From Lineus longissimus (taxonomy: Eukaryota > Nemertea > Pilidiophora > Heteronemertea > Lineidae), in contig NC_088321.1 in NCBI RefSeq assembly GCF_910592395.1, positions 1,550,001-1,614,000 on the forward strand: DNA of 64,000 bases, read 5' to 3'. The notes below the pieces were generated by a model, which had not been told where the DNA came from, ran no database searches, and worked only from the letters and a program-made list of their open reading frames with translations. Shown piece after piece: positions 1 through 9,026 of this stretch; position 1 is the stretch's first letter, and each line of letters starts with the position of its first letter. A program made the position numbers and the translations under genes.

Positions 1-56
1 GTGTAGTCCAACTTCATCTGAAAACAGCAGTAATAAACATTGATAACTTCTTGACG

Positions 57-275
57 TCAAGGTCAATGAACTTAGATTCTCAGTTCATTGACCTTAGATT
101 CTAAGTTCATTGACCTTAGATTCTAAATTTATTGACCTTAGATTCTAAATTCATTGACCTAAGATTCTAAGTTCATTGACCTAAGATTCTAAGTTCATTG
201 ACCTAAGATTCTAAGTTCATTGACCTAAGATTCTAAGTTTATTGACCTTAGATTCTAAATTCATTGACCTTGATG
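57..275. repeat. 22-bp minisatellite
   Basis: About nine to ten tandem copies of a 22-bp unit of the type ttcattgaccttagattcta. Copies differ by single bases (ttag/aaga, gttc/attt). No open frame of interest crosses it. Confidence 0.9.
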
Positions 276-586
276 TTTTGATCGTGACACCATTTTCATT
301 ATCACTTTCATGAGAATATCCTTTATGAAGTGGCCAGGGACCATGTGCTCACCTGTGGTCCATGATAGGATTTACCGTTATGGTTACCGAGTATTTGACC
401 TCAGTGGCCTGCCTGAAATTCGTAAGCCAGGCCAAGAACTGCCTTCTATAAGTTCTAACACTGGTGAGAATCGTTATCAGAGAATGGCATCAGTGTAATA
501 CTACCAGTGGTGCCTCCTAGTGTCAAGTTGGGACACTATCATCCTGGCCAGGTAAATCACATGCCCAGTTGTCCCTTTAACAAATG
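276..586. other. unassigned intergenic stretch
   Basis: Short open frames only, with no recognisable domain, splice-site pair or repeat. I see nothing that supports a gene. Confidence 0.5.
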
Positions 587-840
587 TACAGTGGAACTTC
601 TGTAAGCGGACACCTCTCTATTAAGGACAACCTCTCTATTAAGGACAACCTCTCTATTAAGGACAACCTCTCTATTAAGGACAACCTCTCCATTAAGGAC
701 AACCTCTCTATTAAGGACACTAGTTTTGGTCCCAAATTGGTTGTTTCCATTCAATTTGACCTCTCTAATCAGGACACCTCTCTATTAAGGACAGCACTTG
801 TCAGTCCCGAGCGTGTCCTTAATAGAGAGGTTCTACTGTA
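587..840 (+). mobile_element. TA-flanked pogo-like MITE, copy 1 (internally amplified)
   Basis: The element starts TA-CAGTGGAAC and ends GTTCTACTG-TA, so the two ends are inverted repeats flanked by TA. Inside the left end an 18-bp subunit (ctctctattaaggacaac) is repeated six times, against one or two in most other copies. The core (tttggtcccaaattgg, then tcaatttgacctctctaatc) is shared with about 20 other copies in this window. CAGT ends and TA target duplication are typical of the pogo/Tigger branch of Tc1/mariner; the assignment is inferred because there is no transposase. Confidence 0.85.
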
Positions 841-1904
841 TCTTGAGAAAGATTTAGCACAGTGAGATAACGTTTGCACCTTACCGCATATATAGGTGAC
901 TTCGTCCCTTCCGTACGTATTCGTCTGCAATTCCACCATCTGGTGTTCGTCTGTCGAGTCTGACTCTGTCGGCCAGGCGTACATGTGCTCAGTCAACGTA
1001 CCTGCAAGACCAGAGAAAGTCACTGGTCATATAATCATGGCCGGGTCTATTTGGCAAGCCGCTCGCCGAACAGGCATCTTTTTTTGTCCTGTTTGGAGAG
1101 CCGCTTGCCAAACAGCACTAAAAAGCCACCCTGTTCGACCAGCCGGGCTTGCCAAACAGGTAAAAAATCTACCGTTTGGCGAGCTGGAGACTTTACAACA
1201 AATATTAATGAGTTCGGCTCGCCATTCAGGACAAGAAAAAGTCGCTGTTCGGCCAGCCGGGCTTGCCAAACAGGTAAAAAATCTACCCTGTTTGGCGAGC
1301 TGGAGACTTTACAACACATTAGCCAGAGAGCTCGGCTCTCCATTCAGGACAAGAAAAAGTCGCTGTTTGGTAAGCCGGGCTTGCCAAGTAGTCACTTCCT
1401 ATAATCATACTAGTACTCCGAAGCACGCCTTCAAATAATTGATCAACTTGGGTCTTCATATTTTCCAATGTTTTTTTTAGACTCAACTGGCATGAATTGC
1501 AAAATGTTTATCTGCACAAGCGGTAACTTAGTCACCACTTTAGTTATTTTTGCTACGTTCAGCTAGTCTGAATAAAGACTTGAGTCACGACTGGATATTT
1601 TCAATTTTTTTTTTTTTTTTTTTTTTTTAATCAATCTCTTTTACCACTATCAAACTGTTTTAATTCAAAATATTTGCTTCTAACTCCATTGTAAAGTGCC
1701 TTGGAGCATGCTTAGCTTGTACAAGGCACTATAATATCCGGTATTTATTATTATTATTATTATTATATAATGTCGAGAAACGCTTCTCGTGAATGATCGA
1801 ACGCTAGGGAAGAGAATATGACAACGAACCCTCCAAAATCTTCATGAAGCAGTGTGCGTTGGCATGGGAATGGATACTGCTCATTTGCCCCTCGCCCCAG
1901 CATA
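841..1904. repeat. 116-bp partial tandem repeat plus simple repeats
   Basis: From about 1040 to 1395, roughly three copies of a 114-118 bp unit containing agccgggcttgccaaacagg and ctggagactttacaac. The unit has an inverted character because gcttgccaaac and gtttggcgagc alternate. Downstream are a poly(T) tract at about 1600-1628 and an (ATT)n run at about 1746-1766. The remainder is unassigned. Confidence 0.7.
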
Positions 1905-2507
1905 GTAACATCAGGTTGAATTTCCCATTTCCTTCATCCACGAGGTTGCGTGTGTATCTGAAAGTATTAACGCGTAGATCAGAAATGAGGATTTCAAAAG
2001 GTTCATGTGGCTCAACGAAAGGGATCTGGGAGTTGACGTATGAGGATGAGTGCTACTGATCTGGGCTCCAGCCTAACACAGTGACATCAGGTTGAACTTT
2101 CCGCTTCCTTCATCGACGAGGTTGCGTGTGTATCTGAAAGAATCAACACGTAGATCAGAAATGAGGATTTCAAAAGGTTCATGTGGCTCAACGAAAGGGA
2201 TCTGGGAGTTGACGTATGAGGATGAGTGCTACTGATCTGGGCTTCACCCTAACACAGAACATCAGGTTGAACTTTCCGCTTCCTTCATCCACGAGGTTGC
2301 GCGTGTATCTGAAAGTATTAACGCGTAGATCAGAAATGAGGATTTCAAAAGGTTCACGTGGCTCAACGAAAGGGACCTGGGAGTTGACGTATGACTTATG
2401 AGGATGAGTACTACTGATCTGGGCTTCACCCTAACACAGTGACTTCAGGTTGAACTTTCCGCTTCCTTTGTCGATGAGGTTGCGCGTGTATCTGGAAGTA
2501 TTAATCA
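1905..2507. repeat. tandem repeat, ~176-183 bp unit, about 3.4 copies
   Basis: The word caggttgaa recurs at 1912, 2088, 2263 and 2446, giving periods of 176, 175 and 183 bp. Units share aggttgcgtgtgtatctg and gatcagaaatgaggattt. Short frames that span it are products of the repeat. Confidence 0.85.
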
Positions 2508-3019
2508 ATATTATCAAGACTTTATATCCATTTAAAGGGTAACTCGTGTCAAATTTCACCATATAAATGTTTTTAATAGCTGTTTTTGACAAATGACTAC
2601 GTCACTTTCTCATAAATCAGTAAGGTTTTCGAATCGAAATGCACATTTTCTAGAAATTGATGGTTTAATCCCGCCCGGTCGGCTCGCTTCGATGCCATTT
2701 TCATTAATGACATCACAACATGAACATTTTCGCGGTCGCGGTGGTTTACATTCAGCAATTTTATAATAAATCTAATCAAAAATGGAAAATTTGAGCTTTA
2801 CATTTGTGATCAATAAGTAAAAACGGACGTATTTCCGCAAAGTTGTAAATCACATCATAGTATCACTTTAAAGAATAAATATATTTTAGAGGTGACCCGG
2901 CGTTTTTTAAAAACTGATAATCGATGTGTTTACAAGCGGCATCTGGATCCTGTTGACACTTGGACTGGTAGGCCTACATAACAAACTTGTAAACAACATG
3001 TTTTACATTCTTGATATTC
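2508..3019. other. unassigned intergenic stretch
   Basis: AT-rich, no conserved frame, no clear repeat structure seen. Confidence 0.4.
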
Positions 3020-3362
3020 TTAAAGGGAACTGGAACCGCCGAGCGATTTATTCAACTTTTCGACTTTCACCGCCCAAGAAAGTCAAACTTCAAACTTCCT
3101 ATTCGAGTTCAGATTTGTAGCTCCGCCCCCAGTGCCCGAGCATGCGCAGTTCAATTTGTTATTATTGAGAATCATGTGAGAATCACGTGAGTCATGCGAT
3201 CTTTCATTCATGAGTTTTCGTAGTAAATTCCATAGTAGTGACGTCACTCAATGATTGACAGCTAGGCGCCATGTTTCATTCATGCCTCGTTCTGATCACC
3301 CGATACACGGGAAATGAAAACGAGGTAATACCAACTGGCTTGGCGGTTTCAGTTCCCTTTAA
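3020..3362. mobile_element. TTAA-flanked MITE, copy 1
   Basis: The element runs from TTAAAGGGAACTGGAACC to GGTTTCAGTTCCCTTTAA, with perfectly mirrored terminal bases and TTAA at both edges. Two more copies lie at 23692-24033 and 44603-44933, with about 90% identical interiors. A TTAA target duplication is typical of piggyBac- or Kolobok-type elements. No coding capacity. Confidence 0.85.
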
Positions 3363-3364
3363 GG

Positions 3365-3556
3365 CCTACAATACGCCGTTCGTTGAAATTTGAAACTTGT
3401 AAATGAATTTGAAATTTTCCTTTAGCGTTTAAGCACGTACTTTATTATAAATTTCCGCACCGCCGTTGGGTAGACAGTATATACAAACACTATGAATACC
3501 AAGTTTCACCAAATTTGCATGCACAATAACTGCACTACGGCATTGTGTAGGCCTAT
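3365..3556 (-). repeat. interspersed repeat family F, copy 1
   Basis: Minus-strand copy of a dispersed repeat whose core reads gctgaaacttggtattcat, then gtatttgtatatctgtcaac, then an AT-rich tail ending caaatttttaacgaacgg. Other copies are at 4775-4935, 20051-20272, 21669-21888 and 61478-61683. Confidence 0.75.
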
Positions 3557-4774
3557 TTCTTTGTAGCTTTGCAACTGCATTTATATTTTCCTGGACCACC
3601 AGTAAATACCAACGGCGTATTCCTTTAAAGGTAGACTCTCCTCAACAAACTTCGATAACATAGCCTTCGGCAAGTTCCAAGTGGTAAATATACACGTTGG
3701 TTTTTGCCAAAAGATGCCAATGACGTCAGATTTACAAAGACTGTTTTGAATGGGTCGTCAGGGCGACAGGTTCAAAACAATAGCTGAAACAATAGTACAT
3801 GCTCATTAAGACAAACTGAGTACACACACATGGGCTAAATCAACAGAGCGATTGGGAAAATTGATACACACACCAATTGCGTGTAGATGATTTGCAACTG
3901 CAAGCATGTATGCATGAGGCATGTATGCATGAGGCATGCATAATGACAGACTTCTGGCGTAAGATGAAGGACATGGTTGGACCAACAGTAAATAATGTAT
4001 AAATGTGAACGAACGGTATACCTGTTTAAATTTTGACACGCAAAAAATAATGAGTGTACATTTCATTGTTGGGGCAGCAGCACAAGGACAGTTCTTCTGG
4101 AATATATCTGAAAATGTGCATATTCTTTCAGCCCCAGCCCCCCCCTGTCCTTTTGATTGTCTGAGTGCTCTTGTACTGAACCGAGTTAAAGACAAGCTAC
4201 CTTTAATGATTGTAACAAATCACAGCTGTTACCAATGTCAATAACTCTGACACGCAGACCAGTAGGACAATCTATGTCCAAAGAAATGTGCCACCTACAC
4301 TGATGAAAATACTCCATAAGTCAAACCCAAGGCCACGACACCACACCACGGAGTAAATCTTGTGATTGAACCCATGACCAAAGCACTGCACCACCCGATT
4401 GAGGAGTAAATATCCAGATTCAAACCCATGACTCACGTCCTGCACCACCCCATTGAGGAGTAAATCTCAAGAATCGAACCCATGCCCGATGCACTAGGAG
4501 TCAATACTTTATGAGCAAGACTGTACACGTTTGTTCTATATTTGAAGCTCCATTTATCAATCATCTTTTCTGAACAATTAGACGACACTTAAAAAAGGTT
4601 AACGGCTTTTTTAGGAACTGAACAACGTCACAATTCCCGAGTGCCTTGACCCAATACGATATAAACACCTAGATTATTTATCTTACACTTGAATATCAAT
4701 ATGATTATGAATGGACGACAGAATCAAAGAGACGATACATCGTCGTAATGCTGGTTATTCATGTTAACCCCTTA
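3557..4774. other. intergenic; short degenerate tRNA-like tandem at 4325-4505
   Basis: No gene seen. At 4325-4505 about three degenerate ~65-bp units carry gaacccatgac and gaggagtaaat. Read on the minus strand each contains a tRNA-like B-box word (catgggtttgaatc), suggesting a SINE remnant. Confidence 0.4.
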
Positions 4775-4935
4775 GTCCAGTTATTATGCATACAAATTAG
4801 CTGAAACTTGGTATGTATAGTATTTGTATATCTGTCGACACAACGGCAGAGTTGAAATTTATCTCTAGTGCGTATTGACACAATTTGAAATTTTCGAATT
4901 CAATTACACAATCAAACAATTATTGCAGGTCGCGG
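4775..4935 (+). repeat. interspersed repeat family F, copy 2
   Basis: Shares the core agctgaaacttggtatgtat and tatctgtcgacacaacggca with the other family F copies. Ends are diffuse. Confidence 0.7.
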
Positions 4936-5284
4936 CAACAAAAATATCTTGTTTACCGTCGTGGCATGTCTGGAAGACATCAAAGAATCATACGATAAAA
5001 AATAAGATTTGATAAAGACTAGCGTCTTTTTTATTCTTGATAAAAACGATGACGTTCATAATGTCACTTGTCTTTTGTTTGAAGAAAAAAATAAATAACA
5101 ACGTCAAATGACATGTCTTTTGTATGAAGAAGAAATTATAGAAATATTTTTATGGTCCCATCAAAACAGAACGAAAGCCGAAATGAAAACAACACTCCTT
5201 CCTCAGTAAATGTAAAACGACGCAAATTGAATAAATCAACACGGAAGATCCGCATTATGCAGAATTTTCTATGTCGCATCCTGT

Positions 5285-5392
5285 TTACATGTCTGGCTTG
5301 AACTTGTCCTCCTCCAACTTTCGTTTAGAACCAGTGGGTAGTCTTCCCAGTGTCTTCAGTATTGGAGGAGATAAGTTATAATCCAGGGAGTA
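5285..5392 (-). CDS. possible C-terminal coding segment, unrecognised
   Basis: On the minus strand a short open segment ends in a stop at 5285-5287 and reads ...PPILKTLGRLPTGSKRK followed by LEEDKFKPDM. The mix of charged and hydrophobic residues looks like a real protein tail. The upstream side is a poly(G) run, no convincing 3' splice site is visible, and I do not recognise the family. It may be a decayed exon or chance. Confidence 0.18.
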   Translation of the reverse strand, partial: YSLDYNLSPPILKTLGRLPTGSKRKLEEDKFKPDM

Positions 5393-5431
5393 CCCCCCCC
5401 CCCCCTCCAAGGTGGGATGAACGGGGTTGTC

Positions 5432-5779
5432 CAGGCCTTTCAATTACGTGGAGACCTCTACACCTTGTATTTTTTTAGCCTATTTTGGGGACATGTTTTT
5501 TTGCTTTTTAGCTTAATTTGAGGACATTTCATCGTGCCAATTTGCCTGAACAGCGACGTCATAAATCAAAGTTAGTGACTGATATCACCACATACACCTG
5601 AAAAATCATAATTTTTAGGGTAAAACTATAAAATTAGGCCATTTGGATGAGATTTGGTTATGTTAAGGGTCAAAAAACGCTTCAGGGGGGTGATATCATT
5701 AAAAAAAAGAAAAAGAAGACCTACTTTGGGGACATCCTGTACGGCATACGGTGTAGGAATCATGTAATTGAGAGGCCTG
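5432..5779. mobile_element. MITE with 6-bp target duplication
   Basis: Terminal inverted repeats begin CAGGCCTTTCAATTAC on the left and mirror it on the right (GTAATTGAGAGGCCTG). They are flanked by gttgtc at 5426-5431 and again at 5780-5785. About 348 bp, no coding capacity. Confidence 0.75.
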
Positions 5780-5968
5780 GTTGTCATGACTATGTGCCAC
5801 TACAGTTAGGCGTCAATTGAGTTAATGGGCCAAGGTTACGCCGTCTTCGGTCAGAGGCAAAGTCCATCGCAAGTAGTAGCTGATGTTTCTCACCTCATGG
5901 TGCTTCTTTTGTTTGTCCTAGTATAGAAAAGTGGACATAGCAGAAAGGTTCAAATAGGCCTATACTGG

Positions 5969-6153
5969 TACAGTTGAACCTCTCTTAGTGGACACCTCTG
6001 TAAGCAGAACAACTTCCCTATTGATGGCACTCATCATGACGGTCCTGAATTGGTGATTTTCTTTCAATTTGGCCTCTGTAATCAGGCCACCTCTCTATTA
6101 AGGACAGCAATTCTCAGTCCCAAAGGTGTCCTTAATAGAGAGGTCCTACTCTA
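5969..6153 (+). mobile_element. TA-flanked pogo-like MITE, copy 2
   Basis: TA-CAGTTGAACCTCTC at the left end and a decayed mirrored right end near 6153. Divergent core compared with other copies. Confidence 0.75.
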
Positions 6154-6456
6154 ATTGTTAATTGGAACATTATAATTTCTATTATACATGCTTCCCGAAA
6201 TTGGTGGCCTGCATTGGAACTAACTTTTTCCCCCTTGTCCGTCATTAAACTGGCATTCAAGTGTGTTGGTCAACCATGACTATCTCCTTTGTCCCTCCAC
6301 CATAAGGCCAAGTTTCCCCTTATGACATCACTATTTCGGACACTCAGCGCCCCATTTCTGGAAAGGTGTATAATATTACCATATTTTCAATAACAGCATA
6401 TCGGGAAGGCCTACTGTATAGTACTGTACATGGCCTATGGCCTTTTTATTTGATAG
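6154..6456. other. unassigned intergenic stretch
   Basis: No gene or repeat structure recognised. Confidence 0.4.
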
Positions 6457-6730
6457 TACAGTGGAACCTCCCTTAGCGGACACCTCTCTATTAGGGACAA
6501 CCTCTCTATTAAGGACACTAGTTTTGGTCCCAAATTGGTACTTTCCATTCAATTTGACCTCTCTAATCAGGACACCTCTCTATTAGTGACAACCTCTCTA
6601 TTAAGGACACTAGTTTTGGTCCCAAATTGGTACTTTCCATTCAATTTGACCTCTCTAATCAGGACACCTCTCTATTAAGGACAGCATTTGTCAGTCCCGT
6701 GGGTGTCCTTAATAGAGAGGTTCAACTGTA
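6457..6730 (+). mobile_element. TA-flanked pogo-like MITE, copy 3
   Basis: TA-CAGTGGAACCTCCC to GGTTCAACTG-TA. The central core is duplicated, so two copies of tttggtcccaaattgg lie in one element. Confidence 0.85.
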
Positions 6731-7184
6731 ATAAACACCAGAAATATGACTATAATAGATAATCTGTTAGTGTCACGCCGGAGCAGCTGCTGTACCACTG
6801 TTATCACCATACAATGCATCAGGCTGTGACATTGATTGCAAGAAACTATCAACACACATTGCAGTGATCAAACAATCGCACTTACATCAGGAATTGATGA
6901 CTTCACTTATTTTTGGCCATCATGATCGGAGATTGTAAACTCGTCTTCCCTGGCATCGTCTTCCCTGACATTGACTTACCAACCCCCCCCCCTCCCCACT
7001 GTCAACACATGTAAAACACGAAGTTGTCACAAGCGACAGTGCCATTGAGCATGGGGGGGGGCGGGAGGAGGGGGGTTCAACTTCAGTCGCAGGAGTACTG
7101 GGGGCCATCGAGATATTTCCACGTGCCTGTGCCTGTGGACATTGTGGCAATAAACAAGACATCATTGTGATACAGGGGTACTAG
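6731..7184. other. intergenic with poly(C)/poly(G) runs
   Basis: Contains C runs near 6982-6990 and G runs near 7050-7073. At about 6924-6946 there is a terminal fragment (gattgtaaactcg) of the repeat family found complete at 7185-7345. No gene seen. Confidence 0.4.
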
Positions 7185-7345
7185 GTTAAAGTTTACAATC
7201 CCTGATCGGAAATAACATTTTGAATTTGATCGCATTCAACTATAAATTGATTATTGAACCAACACTCAACAGTCATTAGACTTCACTCAGTGGCGGATTT
7301 TTAGTCAACCAATGACCTTTTTTGACCGTGAACAAGGATTATCCA
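7185..7345. mobile_element. GATCGGGGATTGTAAA-type MITE (family D), copy 1
   Basis: Starts gtttacaatccctgatcgga and shares gatcgcattcaactataaat and agtcaaccaatgacctttt with the copies at 46001-46127, 46421-46549 and 53319-53443. The right end is decayed here. Confidence 0.65.
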
Positions 7346-7478
7346 CTTGTTCCGGCAAAGTGATATAAGCAACCTATAAAAATCAACCACCACCACCTCA
7401 CAACAACCCAGACTCTACCATCACCAAGACAATTTCTACTGCTACACCATAGTGTAAAATGTACACGACAATGCTTAC

Positions 7479-7729
7479 CGATGTGGGTCACATTTTGCGT
7501 ATTTCTTCCACTCCCTCGGATTCGACTTATAAGTGGCCATGAGTGCCTTAACGTAGTCGACATTGACTTTATCATGTTCGAATATATCTCTCAGTTGTTT
7601 AATTAGCTCATCCAGCGTTTCCACCGGCTGGATCGTTCCTGGATCGCAGAAATCGGTCATTTCTGTAACTTCGTGAACTTGACAACAAGTATTATGAATG
7701 GCGCGATTTGTCACATCCTCAATGTTCAC
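7479..7729 (-). CDS. CDO1: cysteine dioxygenase, first coding exon
   Basis: CDO1 oxidises cysteine to cysteine sulfinate with a mononuclear iron in a cupin fold, in the cytosol, feeding taurine and sulfate synthesis. This exon encodes the N-terminal part: the stretch ETLDELIKQLRDIFEHDKV, then NVDYVKALMATY and EWKKYAKCDPHR, matches the conserved first exon of animal CDO1 in order and spacing, ending at the conserved YAKxDxxR. It ends at a good donor (cg|gtaagc) with codon phase 2. The first methionine gives about 25 residues more than mammalian CDO1; a methionine at residue 24 would give the usual length. The catalytic cupin motifs with the iron-binding histidines are on later exons, which I could not find at 1-7478; they probably lie past the left edge. 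It is divergent from AP3S, with about 1.2 kb between start codons. Confidence 0.8.
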
Positions 7730-8150
7730 ATTGCCTATTGACAGATGTCGGAGTGCTTCTAGTAATAACAGGTGGCGCCACTATTAGTTCCGTCTCACTA
7801 GTCAGTGCGGAGGCCAGGCCTACCTGCGTCCAAAAATGACGCGACGTCATTTCATGCATATCCCAGTTCCAGCGGCTGTAGACTTTGCAGTAACTAACTC
7901 TCACACAAACATATACATCTCTGAACAGCTTTTCACTTCTACATCAGGTAGCATACTAATGCTGACTTTATTATTTTCAGGCACTATGGCAAACTTCCAT
8001 CTCCAATCACATCAACGTATGTTGGATCAAACACACACGCAGGGTCTCCTAGTTATCATGATCATTATACATTATCAAATAATAACATGCCGCCTTCTTT
8101 TCGGTGAAACCGAGACTGAATGATTCACATTGTGTTCAAATGCGTTCATT
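7730..8150. promoter_or_regulatory. first part of the shared CDO1/AP3S intergenic region
   Basis: Lies between the divergent CDO1 and AP3S starts, so it should hold promoter elements for one or both genes. I see no TATA box or strong CpG cluster. The placement is inferred from gene order only. Confidence 0.35.
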
Positions 8151-8606
8151 TCGCAGTCAATTCATTAGTTACCAATGTATGCCTTAGAGGGGGCAGAATG
8201 GCACTGTTTAAACAAGAAGTCTCTCCAACAGCCTCAAAGAATATTGGATAGAGTGTCACTGTACTGGGTCCCATTAATAAATATTGTCATGACGACATAT
8301 GATATTGTTTTGGGACTTCTGTAAGATTAGTTTTCTCCGCCAAACCCAAGACTGAAGAATTAACACCATGTGTTTAACCTGCTTTGATTTCGCAGTCAAT
8401 TCATTAGTTACCAACGTATGCCTTAGAGGGGGCAGAATGGTACTGTTTAGACAAGAAGCCTCTCCAACAGCCTCAACGAATATTGGATAGAACGTCACTG
8501 TACTGGGTCCCATTAATAAATATTGCCATAGAGACATATGATATTGTTTTGGGACTTCTGTAAGATTAGTTTTCTCCGCCAAACCCAAGACTTAAGAATT
8601 AACACT
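8151..8606. repeat. direct duplication of ~215 bp between CDO1 and AP3S
   Basis: Two copies at 8151-8366 and 8390-8606, offset by about 239 bp and more than 90% identical. Both contain agtcaattcattagttacca and ttctccgccaaacccaagac. The duplication sits inside the divergent promoter interval. Confidence 0.85.
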
Positions 8607-8957
8607 CCTACCTCTTAAACAAAAAAGTTTGAAATATCGAGATGCGGAGTATATTGAAAATCACTGGTTATGTCCGGATGTATTATGGCAAGATTACAGA
8701 CGGTTCTACTAAGGCCGTGACCGTCAATAGCACAGAGAGAATTTTGGTCCCAGAAATTTTCAGCTACACCGTGTATGTAATTTTCGACATTACGGACCGA
8801 AGAACGGGAGATTGGTAGGTCTGGCCTCCGCACCGGCTAGTGAGACCGAAGTCCCGATTTTAAAGGAAGTGACGTTTTGGAATTCGCACTCTACTTCCGT
8901 TTTTGAGTTGTCAATTTTTCACAATTTTGGGCATCTATTATCACTGTTTTCTTCAAA
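8607..8957. promoter_or_regulatory. AP3S 5' flank
   Basis: Immediately upstream of the AP3S start codon. The last 120 bases are AT-rich. It likely contains the AP3S transcription start and 5' UTR; no specific motif can be fixed. Confidence 0.35.
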
Positions 8958-9026
8958 ATGATAAAAGCTATTTTAGTGTTCAACAATCATGGCAAACCTA
9001 GACTTAGCAAATTTTACCAATACTAT
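8958..9026 (+). CDS. AP3S1: AP3S exon 1
   Basis: Encodes the first strand of the longin-like sigma fold (23 codons). The ATG is the only in-frame start and matches the invariant MIKAI N-terminus of the family. Donor tat|gtaagt, phase 0. Confidence 0.93.

Noticed and set aside
1-7478. Later CDO1 exons with the iron-binding histidines
   Set aside because: I looked for an HxH-containing cupin segment on the minus strand and did not find one; short exons could still be missed.
7339-7575. Other minus-strand frame overlapping the CDO1 exon
   Set aside because: Shadow frame; the CDO1 frame has family similarity and the donor site.
7730-8957. ATG12 between CDO1 and AP3S
   Set aside because: No frame on either strand shows the ubiquitin-like ATG12 core or its terminal glycine; the interval is largely a duplicated noncoding block.
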